Positions 16,782 to 26,251 are shown, counted from the stretch's first letter. The stretch is 64,000 nt of DNA from Vannielia litorea (GCF_019801175.1 NZ_JAHVJR010000001.1:2728001-2792000), one strand, 5' to 3'. Notes: a model not told the origin generated them from the letters alone. A program made the numbers and translations.

Positions 16782-16856
16782 TGGGGTGTAGCCAAGTGGT
16801 AAGGCAGCGGTTTTTGGTACCGTGTACCGTAGGTTCGAATCCTACCACCCCAGCCA
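16782..16856 (+). tRNA. tRNA-Gln (anticodon TTG)
   Basis: A 75-nt cloverleaf: acceptor stem TGGGGTG (16782-16788) pairs with CACCCCA (16846-16852), discriminator G and encoded CCA at 16854-16856. The D-arm contains GCCAAGTGGTAAGGC, the anticodon loop reads TTTTTGGT with anticodon TTG, and the T-arm is GTAGG-TTCGAAT-CCTAC. UUG in mRNA terms decodes CAA and, by wobble, CAG, so it is glutamine tRNA. The 3' end abuts the lower-GC autotransporter region. Confidence 0.96.
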
Positions 16857-16966
16857 GGCACTTTCCTGAAATCGTGCGGTGCACGTTTGGCTCCACTATG
16901 TGGCGTGAGTTCAAAGGCTTGCGCAGGAGCGGTCACGATGTTTCTCGCGACCGCTCCGCGCGCCGT

Positions 16967-19900
16967 TCAAAACGTCATCTGCCCGCCAAGCATGAGGGAC
17001 AGACTGTTTTTGTTGCCGGGATCCTCGAAACCGGTCTCGTATGAGACCTCGCCGAAGAGCGATCCGCGACCGTTGCCGAACCCGTGCCTGACGCCAAGTC
17101 CAAACTCGCCGGTCCAGTCCTCGGCCTCGGAAACAACGGGCGTTCCGGCGATGGTGGTGGTGGGGCCATCGGCCAGTTCGCGGTAGATCATCGCCGAACC
17201 GTAGAGGGTCAGGCCCTCACCGCTTGGGGCGGCATGTTCGGCATTCAGACCTAGCCCCACTCGCAGGCTTTCTGCGTTATCCAGGCTGGTGTCCAGCCCG
17301 CCGCCGCTGGCGAAATCGTCGAATTCAACCGTCGCATAGCGGACCTGCCCCCTAGGTGTGAGGGTCCAGCCGGTTCCGGCCACTGTCATCCGCTTACCGA
17401 TTTCCACGGCGCCGGCATAGCTCTCGCCTTCCGTGCTGCTTTCGGCGCCACCGGACATCACCGTGCTGTCGAAGGTGGTGTATTGAAGCTGGCTGTCCAG
17501 ATAGAAGCCCGAATTCCCGTACCACGTTGCTGAAAGGCCCGCGGACAGGGCATCGGTTGTGATCGAGGCGGGTCCGGAGTCCGACTTAAGATCGGTCTCG
17601 GCCGAGCCCAGTGACAGGTTGGCCCCAACCACCAGCTGGCCCGCATCGGACTCCACAAGGCCGAGATTCACCCCACCACGAAGCCGAAACTCCTTCGTCT
17701 CGCCGCGATAGTCCGTACCCGAGGACACCGGCGCAAACCGCGACGTTCCGGCATCGATGATGAACCACGCGCCCTTGGTCTGACCGAATGCACCCATCTC
17801 GCCGGTCATGGCGAGGCCCGAGCGCTGGCTGAGGCTCGGCAGGTCGCTTTGCATGATCAGGGTCGTGGCCAGAGCTTCAAGCCCGACCACCTCGGCGACG
17901 AAGGCTCCGCTGGCGCCGAGCACGAAATCGCTGCCCACCTGTTCGATGTCGTAGACAAGGGCGCCAAGGCTGAGCGGAGCGTCCAGAACGAATGCATCTG
18001 CTGCTGATGTTCCGCTGACCGAGGCGATGATGATGTCATTGCCACTGGCCGTGCCGGACGAGACATCATTGAGCGAGATCGTCGTCGAACCGCCTGTCAC
18101 ATCGCCATTGACCAACATGCGGTCTGCGGTGGCAGCGGCGAAATCGACATCGATCAGCATGGCTCCGCCACCGTCATAGGTGCCGTTGACGGTTACGGTC
18201 TCGCCAGTGGTGCCGTTCTGCATGTTGATGGTGCCGCTGTTGGCGAACCGCCCGCTGACCGTCATCGAACTGCCCGAGGCAAGCGCCAGCAGATTGGCAT
18301 TGGAAAACGCCCCGGCGCCGCCGAGCGTGACGTTCAGAGAGCCGCCGCCGACGGAAATGGTTCCGTCGTTGAGGATATCCTCATCTCCGCTGGCGTCGCT
18401 GTCGCCGATCAGAAAGCCACCCGCCTCGAAAAGTATTGAAGCCCCAGACTGGTTGGTGATGACACCGGCATCGCGCAGTGTTCCGGCTGCACCGACGGTC
18501 ATTGCCGAGGCGTTGGTCATCGAATTGCCGACCCCTTCCAGCGTCGCCCCGGCGCCGATGGCAATACCCGCAGAACCACTGGTGATGGTGATGGTCTGGG
18601 CCGACAGCGTGTCGCCGTCAGAAACAGTGACCAAGCCGGTCGAATCCTGAGTTAGCGTGGTAATCCCCGAAACAGTGCCGGTTGTCGTGACCGTGCCCGC
18701 ACCGTCATTCTCCAGAGACCCGGCAAGGGTGCCTTCCAGCTCCAGCGTGCCAGAGTTATCGACATCGCCTGTGATCTCTCCGGTCGACCGTGCGATGCCG
18801 GAGTTGGCCAGGTCACCGCTCAAGCTGCCGCTGCCCAGAACCGTGACCGTGCCGCCATTGTTGGTCACATCGCCCGTCACCGCTCCGCCGACTTCGACAT
18901 TGCCGTTGGTCTCTGCGGTAATCCCGAGGCCGAAAACTCCGCTATTGGCGACAAACTGGCCGCCGGTGACCGTGACGGCTCCGGTCACGCCGCCGACTGG
19001 ATCGCTCGGGTCAGCCGGGTTTTGGGTGAAGGTTCCACCTGTGACCAGCAGCGTTCCGTTGAGCGTTCCGGACGATGTAAATGTGCCGTCATTCTGGACC
19101 ATGTCGTCGGTCAGCGTCTGGCCGGATTGCAGCTCTATGTCCGACCCGTTGTTGGTCAGATCTAGGGCTGCGTCTTCCGAGATCAGAATGTTGCCACCAT
19201 TGGCGACCACACCATTGGTGAATATCCCGCCCGCAATATCCAGCGATCCGCCGTCCGAAACAGTGACCTGCTGGGTCACGGTGCCCGCGTTCACCAGCGT
19301 GCCCGCGACCAGGTTCGTGCCGCCCACATCGTTCAACGTCGCATTCGCACCGACACTCACCGAACCATTGCCCAGGTCGATATCGTTGGTCAGCGTCGAC
19401 GTGCCGTTGATACTGACCGTACCGTTGGTGACGGTGATCGGCGAGACGATCAAGGTCGATGCGCTCACGTCAAAAACGGCATCGGCGCTCAGCATCGTGA
19501 TCTCACCACCAAAGACACCACCATCCGCGACCAGCGTGGCGTCACCGGTTAGCTCGATGTCATCAGCCACGAGCCCCCTGTTGATCAGCCTGCCGCCAGA
19601 CAGATCCACCAACGCGTCAGCCGCATCGTCGAGCTGGCCATTCACGTTGATCGTTGTTGTCCCACCGCTCTGGACAAGTTGGGTGTCCAGCGTAGCCCCG
19701 CCGGCAATGTCGATATCCCCGCCGGTGATCGTGGTTGTCCCTACACTGGTGTTCGCGTCGACATTGAACGTCCCCGAGCCGCTGACTGTCACGTCGTCAT
19801 TGAAGGTCCCGCCATCGGCAAGAAGCTCCCCGCCGCTGATAGCGACGTCGCCGGTGATCGTCCCTCCGATATCATTCTGCAACTCGCCGCCCGAAACTGT

Positions 19901-21589
19901 CAGGCCATCTGCGTCCTCCAACACACCGCCATTCGCAATGACAGTCGTGCCGCCGGTCTGGTTGTAATTTGTCTGCAGGGTGATGCCCGCCCCGTCGATC
20001 GCGATATTGCCACCACCGTTCGTCACGTTATCGGCTTGCGTGCTCGCATTGACGTTGAACCTGCCGTCATTGACGATAACATCGCCGAAGGTACCGCCAT
20101 TGCCATTCAGTGTCCCGCCCGTCGCGGGGTCTCCGTCGCCATTGTCGATGGTCACAGAGCCCGTCACATCGCTGCCGACGTAGTTATTGAAGGTCCCACT
20201 TGCCCCGTCAATGATCACATCGCCCGCGACCGTGCCGGAGGGAACCCCGGAAATGTCGCCATTGTTGAAGGTTCCGCTGGTGACTGTCACCGTGCCATCC
20301 ATCGTGCCGAAGTTTTCCACTTCGCCGCCTTCGACGTTCAGCGTCGCGTCAAGCTCCTGCCCCGACAGAATGTCGATGTCTCCACTCTGGATCGTCATCA
20401 CATTCGCCTGCGTATCCGCAAAGACGGCCATCGTGCCGCCATTCACCAGGATATCGGCAAAGCTGCCACCCGCAGCGTTCAGGCTTCCCGCATTCACGGT
20501 CACAAGGTTACCCACCGAGCTACCGTCATAATTGTTGAAAGTGGCGCCCGACCCATTGAGCGTCACCGCGCCATCGACATTGCCCGTTTGGAGTGAGGGC
20601 CCAAATCCATTCTCGAAAGTGCCATCAAACAGGTTCACATTGCCTTCGACGGTGCCATAATTGTCTATGTCCCCGTTGCCGGTCATCTGAAGACCCGAGT
20701 CCAGCGTATTGCCGTCTTGGACCAAGAGAAGGCCAGTCCCCACCGAAATACCGCCCGCAGCGGTATCCGCCTGAATGATCATCATGCCGTTGTTCAACTG
20801 AACGCCGCCGGTGAAATCACCACCCGTGGCAAGCACACTGCCATCTACCACCGTGGTCAGACCTTTAGCGTCACCATCAGCGTTGGTGAAACTCCCGGCA
20901 ATGTTGGTGACTGTGCCCAACACGGTGCCGCCTCCGTTCAGCAGCAGCGTCCCATTGTTGTTTACCACGGAATCCTCGGCGGCCGTGGACCCGGTGATCA
21001 CAAGATTGCCGCCGTTGATCGCGTAGGTGCCTGCCGCCGCTACGCCGTCTTCAATGTTGGCCCCACTGAGGGTCAATGTTCCGGCGCCGCCGATGGTGAC
21101 AGTGCCTTGATTTGAAATCATCGCCTCAATCGTGACGGCACCCCCATCCACGGTGATCCCCATGACCCCCGTGACATTTATGCTGTTAGTATCCGCATCA
21201 CTGTTGACGATGCTGTACCCACCGGATTCGAAGGTCATCGAACCCGGCGCGACATTGTCGCCTAGGTCGATTTCGGCGGTCGCTCCACCAAGAGCGCGGA
21301 AAGTCAGGTCGTCGCCATCGCTGAATTCAACATTGGCACTGGTATCATCCTGCCAGTTCGGCACGGCACCATTGAGCCATGACCCGCCACCACTTTGAAT
21401 CCCCGCGGTGACCGGATCGCTATCCCAGGTCAGACTTTCCGACTGCGCTTCGTGAGACGCTGCAAAGGCCGCGACAAGCGCCAAACACATGCATGGCACA
21501 AAGCTCGCCACCGTGCCTTTGAGATTCGCCAGATGGCGCCCGCGCAACCTCATTGAAGGTGAGGTGTAATTGCCTGATTGTGTTCTCAT
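16967..21589 (-). CDS. autotransporter (type V secretion) with repetitive beta-helix passenger
   Basis: A 1,540-residue type Va autotransporter. The start at 21589 has GAGGA 4 bp upstream and gives an extended signal peptide of about 50 residues (charged, then VPCMCLALVAAFAAS, cleavage near SEA/QSES). The passenger (about 50-1,240) is a long series of degenerate G/T/N/V-rich units such as GTFTNADG, SGTFNNYVGS and GGNIAIDG, typical of a right-handed beta-helix. It lacks Cys after the signal. The C-terminal 280 residues form the beta-barrel, ending in LSLMLGGQMTF with the terminal Phe recognised by BamA. GC is clearly lower than in neighbours. The role may be adhesion or biofilm; no protease triad is evident. 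Confidence 0.92.
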   Translation of the reverse strand: MRTQSGNYTSPSMRLRGRHLANLKGTVASFVPCMCLALVAAFAASHEAQSESLTWDSDPVTAGIQSGGGSWLNGAVPNWQDDTSANVEFSDGDDLTFRALGGATAEIDLGDNVAPGSMTFESGGYSIVNSDADTNSINVTGVMGITVDGGAVTIEAMISNQGTVTIGGAGTLTLSGANIEDGVAAAGTYAINGGNLVITGSTAAEDSVVNNNGTLLLNGGGTVLGTVTNIAGSFTNADGDAKGLTTVVDGSVLATGGDFTGGVQLNNGMMIIQADTAAGGISVGTGLLLVQDGNTLDSGLQMTGNGDIDNYGTVEGNVNLFDGTFENGFGPSLQTGNVDGAVTLNGSGATFNNYDGSSVGNLVTVNAGSLNAAGGSFADILVNGGTMAVFADTQANVMTIQSGDIDILSGQELDATLNVEGGEVENFGTMDGTVTVTSGTFNNGDISGVPSGTVAGDVIIDGASGTFNNYVGSDVTGSVTIDNGDGDPATGGTLNGNGGTFGDVIVNDGRFNVNASTQADNVTNGGGNIAIDGAGITLQTNYNQTGGTTVIANGGVLEDADGLTVSGGELQNDIGGTITGDVAISGGELLADGGTFNDDVTVSGSGTFNVDANTSVGTTTITGGDIDIAGGATLDTQLVQSGGTTTINVNGQLDDAADALVDLSGGRLINRGLVADDIELTGDATLVADGGVFGGEITMLSADAVFDVSASTLIVSPITVTNGTVSINGTSTLTNDIDLGNGSVSVGANATLNDVGGTNLVAGTLVNAGTVTQQVTVSDGGSLDIAGGIFTNGVVANGGNILISEDAALDLTNNGSDIELQSGQTLTDDMVQNDGTFTSSGTLNGTLLVTGGTFTQNPADPSDPVGGVTGAVTVTGGQFVANSGVFGLGITAETNGNVEVGGAVTGDVTNNGGTVTVLGSGSLSGDLANSGIARSTGEITGDVDNSGTLELEGTLAGSLENDGAGTVTTTGTVSGITTLTQDSTGLVTVSDGDTLSAQTITITSGSAGIAIGAGATLEGVGNSMTNASAMTVGAAGTLRDAGVITNQSGASILFEAGGFLIGDSDASGDEDILNDGTISVGGGSLNVTLGGAGAFSNANLLALASGSSMTVSGRFANSGTINMQNGTTGETVTVNGTYDGGGAMLIDVDFAAATADRMLVNGDVTGGSTTISLNDVSSGTASGNDIIIASVSGTSAADAFVLDAPLSLGALVYDIEQVGSDFVLGASGAFVAEVVGLEALATTLIMQSDLPSLSQRSGLAMTGEMGAFGQTKGAWFIIDAGTSRFAPVSSGTDYRGETKEFRLRGGVNLGLVESDAGQLVVGANLSLGSAETDLKSDSGPASITTDALSAGLSATWYGNSGFYLDSQLQYTTFDSTVMSGGAESSTEGESYAGAVEIGKRMTVAGTGWTLTPRGQVRYATVEFDDFASGGGLDTSLDNAESLRVGLGLNAEHAAPSGEGLTLYGSAMIYRELADGPTTTIAGTPVVSEAEDWTGEFGLGVRHGFGNGRGSLFGEVSYETGFEDPGNKNSLSLMLGGQMTF

Positions 21590-22299
21590 ACGTTCCTCAA
21601 ATTAATTCCTGAACTCCGCTACCTGATGGCTAGCGGAATCCTCCTGTCCATGTCTGGTTGCACCATCGGCATGTCCACATTTTGACAAGCGGCATCGAGG
21701 CCGCCGTTCGGTAGAGCGCTCTGTTCTGGACACGCTGGTGCGACGGAGCCCGGTTTGTGCTGATGCGCATAATCGTATCGGCTGGCCTCAGGCTGTGTGT
21801 CCTGAGACCTGGTGCACATGCCGACAGATAGGCAAAACACACCGCATCCTGAATTTTCAATCGCCATGTAATCTCGCAACAGCTCGAATGCCGCATTCCC
21901 AGAAAGGACTGCGAACCAATTCGACCGCGTTGCCCGGACTCGAACAACGCATTGGCTGTTCAAGCATTTTAGTGGCGTCGGTCTTGTCGCCACAGGTCTT
22001 CAAGCCATACCTGTAGACAGTTCTTGAGAAAATTTGTCAACGACTTACTGTTTACTGTGAACCCGGCCAGACTGTTCACCAACGATAGGTCGAGGTTCGG
22101 CAAGATTCTCGGCGCAGCAGGGAGAGATTCTGTGCCCTCGTTGCGGTCATCGATGAATGTCCTGAATGAACAAATACAGCCAACGACGGCTTTAGCAAAA
22201 TGCATTGAAATTTGAGGGGGATGTGGCGAATGGCGGCTCTGGGCCGGAAGTGTTCTTAGCGACCAGCATAATCGGGGGATAGCTTGCTGCGTCACGGCC
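21590..22299. other. lower-GC region without a recognisable gene
   Basis: 710 bp between the autotransporter start and the 3' end of the LysR gene. Base composition is nearer 50% GC than the rest of the window. Short reading frames on both strands (for example leftward 21619-21993 and rightward 22024-22215) have atypical codon use and no recognisable family. The proximal 60-100 bp probably carries the autotransporter promoter. It may be a relic of inserted DNA. Confidence 0.6.
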
Positions 22300-23220
22300 T
22301 CATCGGCGGGACTGATCAAAACTTAGACCGGCTACTTCCTTGAGATGGGCTTCGAAGAAGTCCGTGAAGGTCGCCACCAATGGCGGCAACACCTCATAGG
22401 GTGGATAGAACAGCGTCAGCCAGAGGGGCGGTGCGGACCAGTCGCTGAGGACGGTTTCGACTTCGCCGTTTGCTATCCCGTCACTGACGATGAAATCCGG
22501 CAGCAGCGCTATTCCGTTTCCGGCCTTGGCCAGGGCGTAGAGAAAGTCGCCGTTGTTGCTGAGGATCGAAGCGCCTGCGGTCACGTTGCGCGATCGCCCG
22601 CCATGGCTGAGCTTCCAGGTTTCCGCCCGGCCCGAGGCTGAATAGGACATGCAGACCGCCGGATCGAGATCGTCGGGCGTTTCGGGCTTCGGGGTACGGT
22701 TGAAGAGGTCCGGGGCTGCCACGAGGTGCCGAGGGACTTCGCAGATCTTGCGCCAGATGGTCGACTTGTCGGCAGGCGGGCCTGAGATGCGGATGGCGAG
22801 ATCGCACCGTTCCTGGACGATGTCGATGAAGGCATCGGTCAATTGCACATCCAGCGTGATGTTCGGATAGGCCAGCCGGAACCTGTCGATCAGGCTTGGC
22901 ATCAGTCGCAGGCCCAGCGACATCGGCGCGTTGATGGAGAGCCGCCCCCGGTCGGGGCGGGCGGATCGGGTGATTTCTTCGGTGATCCGGTCGAAGTCGG
23001 CAACGACAGGCGCATAGCGGGCGGCCATGGTCGCCCCGGCTGTCGTGAGCGAAACCTGCCGGGTTGTGCGGACCAGAAGCTGCTGGCCAAGGTCCTCTTC
23101 GAGCCGCGCGACGATGCGCGTGACAGAGGCCGGTGTCATCTTGAGGGCGCGGGATGCGGCGGCGAAACTGCTGAGCTCGACCACCTTCAAAAACACCCGG
23201 ATCGGTTTGATGTCCTGCAT
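22300..23220 (-). CDS. LysR-type transcriptional regulator of the quinone-detoxification operon
   Basis: A 306-residue LysR regulator. The N-terminal winged HTH is SSFAAASRALKMTPASVTRIV followed by an EEDLGQQLLVRTTRQVSLT wing (residues 17-56). The effector domain follows from about residue 90. It is divergent from the dioxygenase operon; the 113-bp gap has a perfect 9-bp inverted repeat (23229-23257) that starts 9 bp upstream of this ATG, so the regulator probably controls both itself and the operon. The likely inducer is a quinone or aromatic electrophile, inferred from the target genes. Confidence 0.92.
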   Translation of the reverse strand: MQDIKPIRVFLKVVELSSFAAASRALKMTPASVTRIVARLEEDLGQQLLVRTTRQVSLTTAGATMAARYAPVVADFDRITEEITRSARPDRGRLSINAPMSLGLRLMPSLIDRFRLAYPNITLDVQLTDAFIDIVQERCDLAIRISGPPADKSTIWRKICEVPRHLVAAPDLFNRTPKPETPDDLDPAVCMSYSASGRAETWKLSHGGRSRNVTAGASILSNNGDFLYALAKAGNGIALLPDFIVSDGIANGEVETVLSDWSAPPLWLTLFYPPYEVLPPLVATFTDFFEAHLKEVAGLSFDQSRR

Positions 23221-23228
23221 TCGGAATT

Positions 23229-23257
23229 ATTGCACTCATGACAATAGTGAGTGCAAT
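23229..23257. promoter_or_regulatory. LysR-type operator between lysR and the dioxygenase operon
   Basis: ATTGCACTC (23229-23237) and GAGTGCAAT (23249-23257) form a perfect 9-bp inverted repeat with an 11-bp spacer; the T-N11-A core expected for LysR proteins is present. It lies 9 bp from the lysR ATG and 77 bp from the dioxygenase ATG. Confidence 0.7.
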
Positions 23258-23333
23258 GCCATTTCGATTAATGTGAATGGCGCCATGCCCTATCTTGGGA
23301 TCAAGACACAGGGATCGCTTGAAAGGCACAGCC

Positions 23334-24266
23334 ATGATTACCGAGATCAAAGGCCTGCATCACGTTACATCGATGGCAGGAGATGCAAATGAAAACAACG
23401 CGTTCTTCACCAATACCCTTGGCCTGCGCCGGGTCAAGAAGACCGTCAACTTCGATGCGCCGGAGGTGTATCACCTCTATTACGGGGACGAGGTGGGCAC
23501 GCCCGGATCGGTGATGACATACTTCCCATTCGGGAACATGCCAAAGGGCCGCCGGGGCACCGGCGAGGTGGGAACGACCGAGTTTGCCGTGCCCAAGGGT
23601 GCGCTGGGATACTGGAAGGAGCGCCTCGCCACGCGCGGCGTGACCGGGCTGCATGAAAGCGCGTTTCTGGGCGAAAACCGGTTGGGTTTTGACGGGCCGG
23701 ACGGGGACGGGTTTGCTCTGGTGGAAAGCGATCTGCGCGGCCGCACGCCGTGGACCGGAAGCGATGTGCCCGAAGATGCGGGCATTCTGGGTTTTCACGG
23801 CGCGCGCTTCAGCCTGCGGGATGCGGCGGCGACCGGCGAGCTATTGAGCTTCATGGGGTATCAGAAACACGAGAGCGACGGAGGGATCACCCGCTATCGG
23901 ATCGAAGGAGGCAATGCCGCCGACACCATCGACCTTGAGGAAGTGCCGGATGCGCGCACGGCTGGGCAAGGCGCTGGATCGGTTCATCACATCGCCTTCG
24001 CGGTGGAGAACCGGGCAGCGCAGCTTGAGGTGCGCCGCGCCCTGATGGACACCGGTTACCAGGTGACGCCGGTGATCGACCGGGACTACTTTTGGGCGAT
24101 CTACTTCCGCACGCCGGGCGGGGTGCTGTTTGAAGTGGCGACCAATGAGCCCGGGTTCGATCGGGACGAGGATACGGCGCATCTGGGGGAGGCTCTGAAA
24201 CTGCCCACGCGCTACGAGCCGCATCGCGCCGAGATCGAGGGGCTTCTGCCCCCGATCTCTGGATAA
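23334..24266 (+). CDS. mhqO: ring-cleaving dioxygenase, VOC superfamily (MhqO-like)
   Basis: A 310-residue protein with two vicinal-oxygen-chelate modules, like Bacillus MhqO, an extradiol-type dioxygenase induced by hydroquinones. Module 1 opens with ITEIKGLHHVTSMAGDA (metal His at residue 8 or 9), and module 2 with GSVHHIAFAVENRAAQ (about residues 218-233). The last metal Glu is in GVLFEVAT (about 262-269). A GAAAGG lies before the ATG at 23334; an in-frame ATG at 23277 would run into the operator region. First gene of the LysR-controlled operon, 11 bp before the hydrolase. Confidence 0.9.
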   Translation: MITEIKGLHHVTSMAGDANENNAFFTNTLGLRRVKKTVNFDAPEVYHLYYGDEVGTPGSVMTYFPFGNMPKGRRGTGEVGTTEFAVPKGALGYWKERLATRGVTGLHESAFLGENRLGFDGPDGDGFALVESDLRGRTPWTGSDVPEDAGILGFHGARFSLRDAAATGELLSFMGYQKHESDGGITRYRIEGGNAADTIDLEEVPDARTAGQGAGSVHHIAFAVENRAAQLEVRRALMDTGYQVTPVIDRDYFWAIYFRTPGGVLFEVATNEPGFDRDEDTAHLGEALKLPTRYEPHRAEIEGLLPPISG

Positions 24267-24277
24267 GGAGCCGATCC

Positions 24278-24886
24278 ATGGGAACGGAAAGCTATCACGC
24301 ATTGACGAGGCCGCCGGAGCCGGGGGCACCGCTGATCTTTGCCTTCCACGGCACCGGCGGGGATGAAACCCAGTTCTTCGAGATTGCCGGGCAACTCCTG
24401 CCCGGCGCGGGCATCGTTTCGCCGCGCGGTGATGTCTCGGAGATGGGGGCCGCGCGCTTCTTTCGCCGGACCGGCGAGGGTGTTTATGACATGGAGGATC
24501 TGGCACGCCGGACTGAGGCGCTGGCCTCGTATGTCGCGGCGCACAAGGCGCAGCATCCGGGCAACCCGGTTTACGGGTTCGGCTACTCCAATGGCGCCAA
24601 TATCCTTGCCTCGGTGACGATGGCGCAGCCCGATCTATTCGACCGGGTCGGGCTGCTTCACCCGCTGATCCCCTGGGCGCCAGATGCGGCTCCGGGCCTC
24701 GCAGGAACCCGGGTTCTGATCACCGCAGGCCGGCGCGACCCGATTTGCCCATGGCCGCTGACCGAGCGGCTGATCGGCTGGTACGCTGAGCAGGGGGCCG
24801 AGGTTGCGACAGAAATCCATGACGGCGGGCATGAGGTGCGCCAGCCGGAGCTTGTGGCTCTGCAGAGCCTCGTGACAACGGACTGA
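24278..24886 (+). CDS. mhqD: alpha/beta hydrolase (MhqD/phospholipase-carboxylesterase family)
   Basis: A 202-residue serine hydrolase of the carboxylesterase/phospholipase family, often paired with the MhqO dioxygenase. The oxyanion segment FHGTGGDETQF is at about residues 25-35, the nucleophile is Ser in GFGYSNGANIL (about 103-113), the acid is Asp in TAGRRDPICPW (about 148-158), and the base is His in HDGGHEV (about 183-189). It sits 11 bp after the dioxygenase gene and would hydrolyse a product or an ester substrate of the same pathway. The exact substrate is unknown. Confidence 0.88.
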   Translation: MGTESYHALTRPPEPGAPLIFAFHGTGGDETQFFEIAGQLLPGAGIVSPRGDVSEMGAARFFRRTGEGVYDMEDLARRTEALASYVAAHKAQHPGNPVYGFGYSNGANILASVTMAQPDLFDRVGLLHPLIPWAPDAAPGLAGTRVLITAGRRDPICPWPLTERLIGWYAEQGAEVATEIHDGGHEVRQPELVALQSLVTTD

Positions 24887-24946
24887 CCTCGCCGGGGCAC
24901 GCCCTGCTGCGCCGCCCTGCCTCAGATGAAGAAAGGAGCCCGGATC

Positions 24947-25246
24947 GTGGCCGACGTTGAGATCACTTACACCGAAACCGAGAGCAAGGGGCGCTACGTG
25001 GCGACCACGCCGGAGGCGGGGGGCGAAGCGGAGCTGACCACCTCCAAGGTCACGCCCACGCTGTTCATCGCTGACCATACCTTCGTGCCCGACAGCATGA
25101 GGGGCATGGGTGTGGCGCGGATGCTGGTTGATCGCCTGATCGACGATGCCCGGCGGCGCGGCGAAAGGATCGTGCCGCTATGCCCCTTTGTGCGGGCCCA
25201 TGCGCTGAAGCATCGGGAAGAGCTGGCAGATGTCATCCAGTGGTGA
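24947..25246 (+). CDS. GNAT-family N-acetyltransferase (small YjdJ-like type)
   Basis: A 99-residue short GNAT-like protein. The acetyl-CoA loop is SMRGMGVARMLVDRLIDDARRRG (Arg-x-x-Gly-x-G/A form, about residues 45-68), and CPFVRAHALKHREELADVI closes the domain, as in the YjdJ/GNAT_acetyltr_2 group. I prefer the GTG at 24947 because AAAGGAG lies 8 bp upstream; an ATG at 24926 overlaps that ribosome binding site and has none of its own. Third gene of the LysR-controlled operon. Its acceptor is unknown; these small acetyltransferases may act on amines or proteins. Confidence 0.82.
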   Translation: MADVEITYTETESKGRYVATTPEAGGEAELTTSKVTPTLFIADHTFVPDSMRGMGVARMLVDRLIDDARRRGERIVPLCPFVRAHALKHREELADVIQW

Positions 25247-25288
25247 GGCTGCCCGGCAAGAGAGACACCATCGAGAGAAAGGACAACC

Positions 25289-26251
25289 ATGAGCTGGAAC
25301 CCCACGCACAACCCCGAATGCCCGTTGGAGCACGCCGGGGAGATCGACACGCTCATCATTCCGCGCGCCCGTGATCTCGGCGGATTCGAGGTGCGGCGCG
25401 CCTTGCCCGCCCCGGCGCGGCAGATGGTGGGGCCGTTCATCTTTTTCGACCAGATGGGCCCGGCGGAGTTCATCACCGATGGCGGTATCGACGTGCGCCC
25501 GCATCCACATATCGGCCTCGGCACAGTGACCTATCTCTACCAGGGCGAGTTCGAGCATCGGGACAGCCTCGGCACGCATCAGATGATCTACCCCGGCGAG
25601 GTCAACTGGATGGTGGCCGGGCGCGGCGTGACCCATTCGGAGCGCACCAGCGAGGAGACCCGCGCAACCCGGCACAAGCTGTTCGGCATCCAGACCTGGA
25701 TTGCCCTGCCCGAAGACCGCGAAGAGATGGCGCCGGATTTCGAGCATCACAAGGAGGCCACCTTGCCGCAGTTTCAGGACGGCGGGGCTAGGGCCCGGCT
25801 GATCCTCGGCGAGGCCTATGGCAAGGCGAGCCCTGTCACCATGCAATCGGAAACCTTCTATCTCGATGTCGTGCTCCGGCCCGGCGCCGCCTTCCCGCTG
25901 CCCGACGATCACGAGGATCGCGGCATCTATGTTTCTGAAGGCAGCATCGAGGTGAGTGGTGACACATTCGAGGCCGGTCGGATGATGGTGTTTCGGCCCG
26001 GTGACCGGATTTCGATCAAGGCCGGGCCGCAGGGGGCGCGGCTCATGGCGCTTGGCGGGGCGACGCTCAACGAGAAGCGCTACATCTGGTGGAACTTCGT
26101 CTCCTCCTCGAAGGATCGGATCGAGCAGGCGAAGGAGGACTGGAAGGCGGCAGATTGGGCCAACGGGCCTTTCAGGCTGCCCCCGGGGGATGAACAGGAG
26201 TTCATTCCGATCAGCGCCGAGCTTGAGCGCACCCGGCCCCGCGACTGGTAG
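25289..26251 (+). CDS. pirin family protein
   Basis: A 320-residue bicupin of the pirin family; some bacterial members have quercetin 2,3-dioxygenase activity. The N-terminal cupin contains the metal ligands in VRPHPHIGLGTVTYLYQGE (about residues 70-88) and HRDSLG, plus VNWMVAGRGVTHSER (about 108-122) with another His. The C-terminal cupin (about 190-260) and a final KRYIWWNFVSSSKDRIEQAKEDW block are typical. GAGAAAGG lies upstream of the ATG at 25289. It is the last gene of the LysR operon with the dioxygenase, hydrolase and acetyltransferase, consistent with quinone or flavonoid handling. Confidence 0.93.
   Translation: MSWNPTHNPECPLEHAGEIDTLIIPRARDLGGFEVRRALPAPARQMVGPFIFFDQMGPAEFITDGGIDVRPHPHIGLGTVTYLYQGEFEHRDSLGTHQMIYPGEVNWMVAGRGVTHSERTSEETRATRHKLFGIQTWIALPEDREEMAPDFEHHKEATLPQFQDGGARARLILGEAYGKASPVTMQSETFYLDVVLRPGAAFPLPDDHEDRGIYVSEGSIEVSGDTFEAGRMMVFRPGDRISIKAGPQGARLMALGGATLNEKRYIWWNFVSSSKDRIEQAKEDWKAADWANGPFRLPPGDEQEFIPISAELERTRPRDW

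Noticed and set aside
18657..20596. Rightward frames within the autotransporter region, up to 436 codons, Pro/Ser/Val-rich
   Set aside because: They mirror the repetitive passenger coding sequence on the other strand and have no start signal or family.
21619..22215. Short frames in the lower-GC gap upstream of the autotransporter
   Set aside because: No recognisable family, atypical codon use, no ribosome binding site; described only as unassigned sequence.
16836..22299. Search for a direct repeat of the tRNA-Gln 3' end marking an island boundary
   Set aside because: I found no second copy of the T-arm/acceptor sequence and no integrase, so an att site is not claimed.
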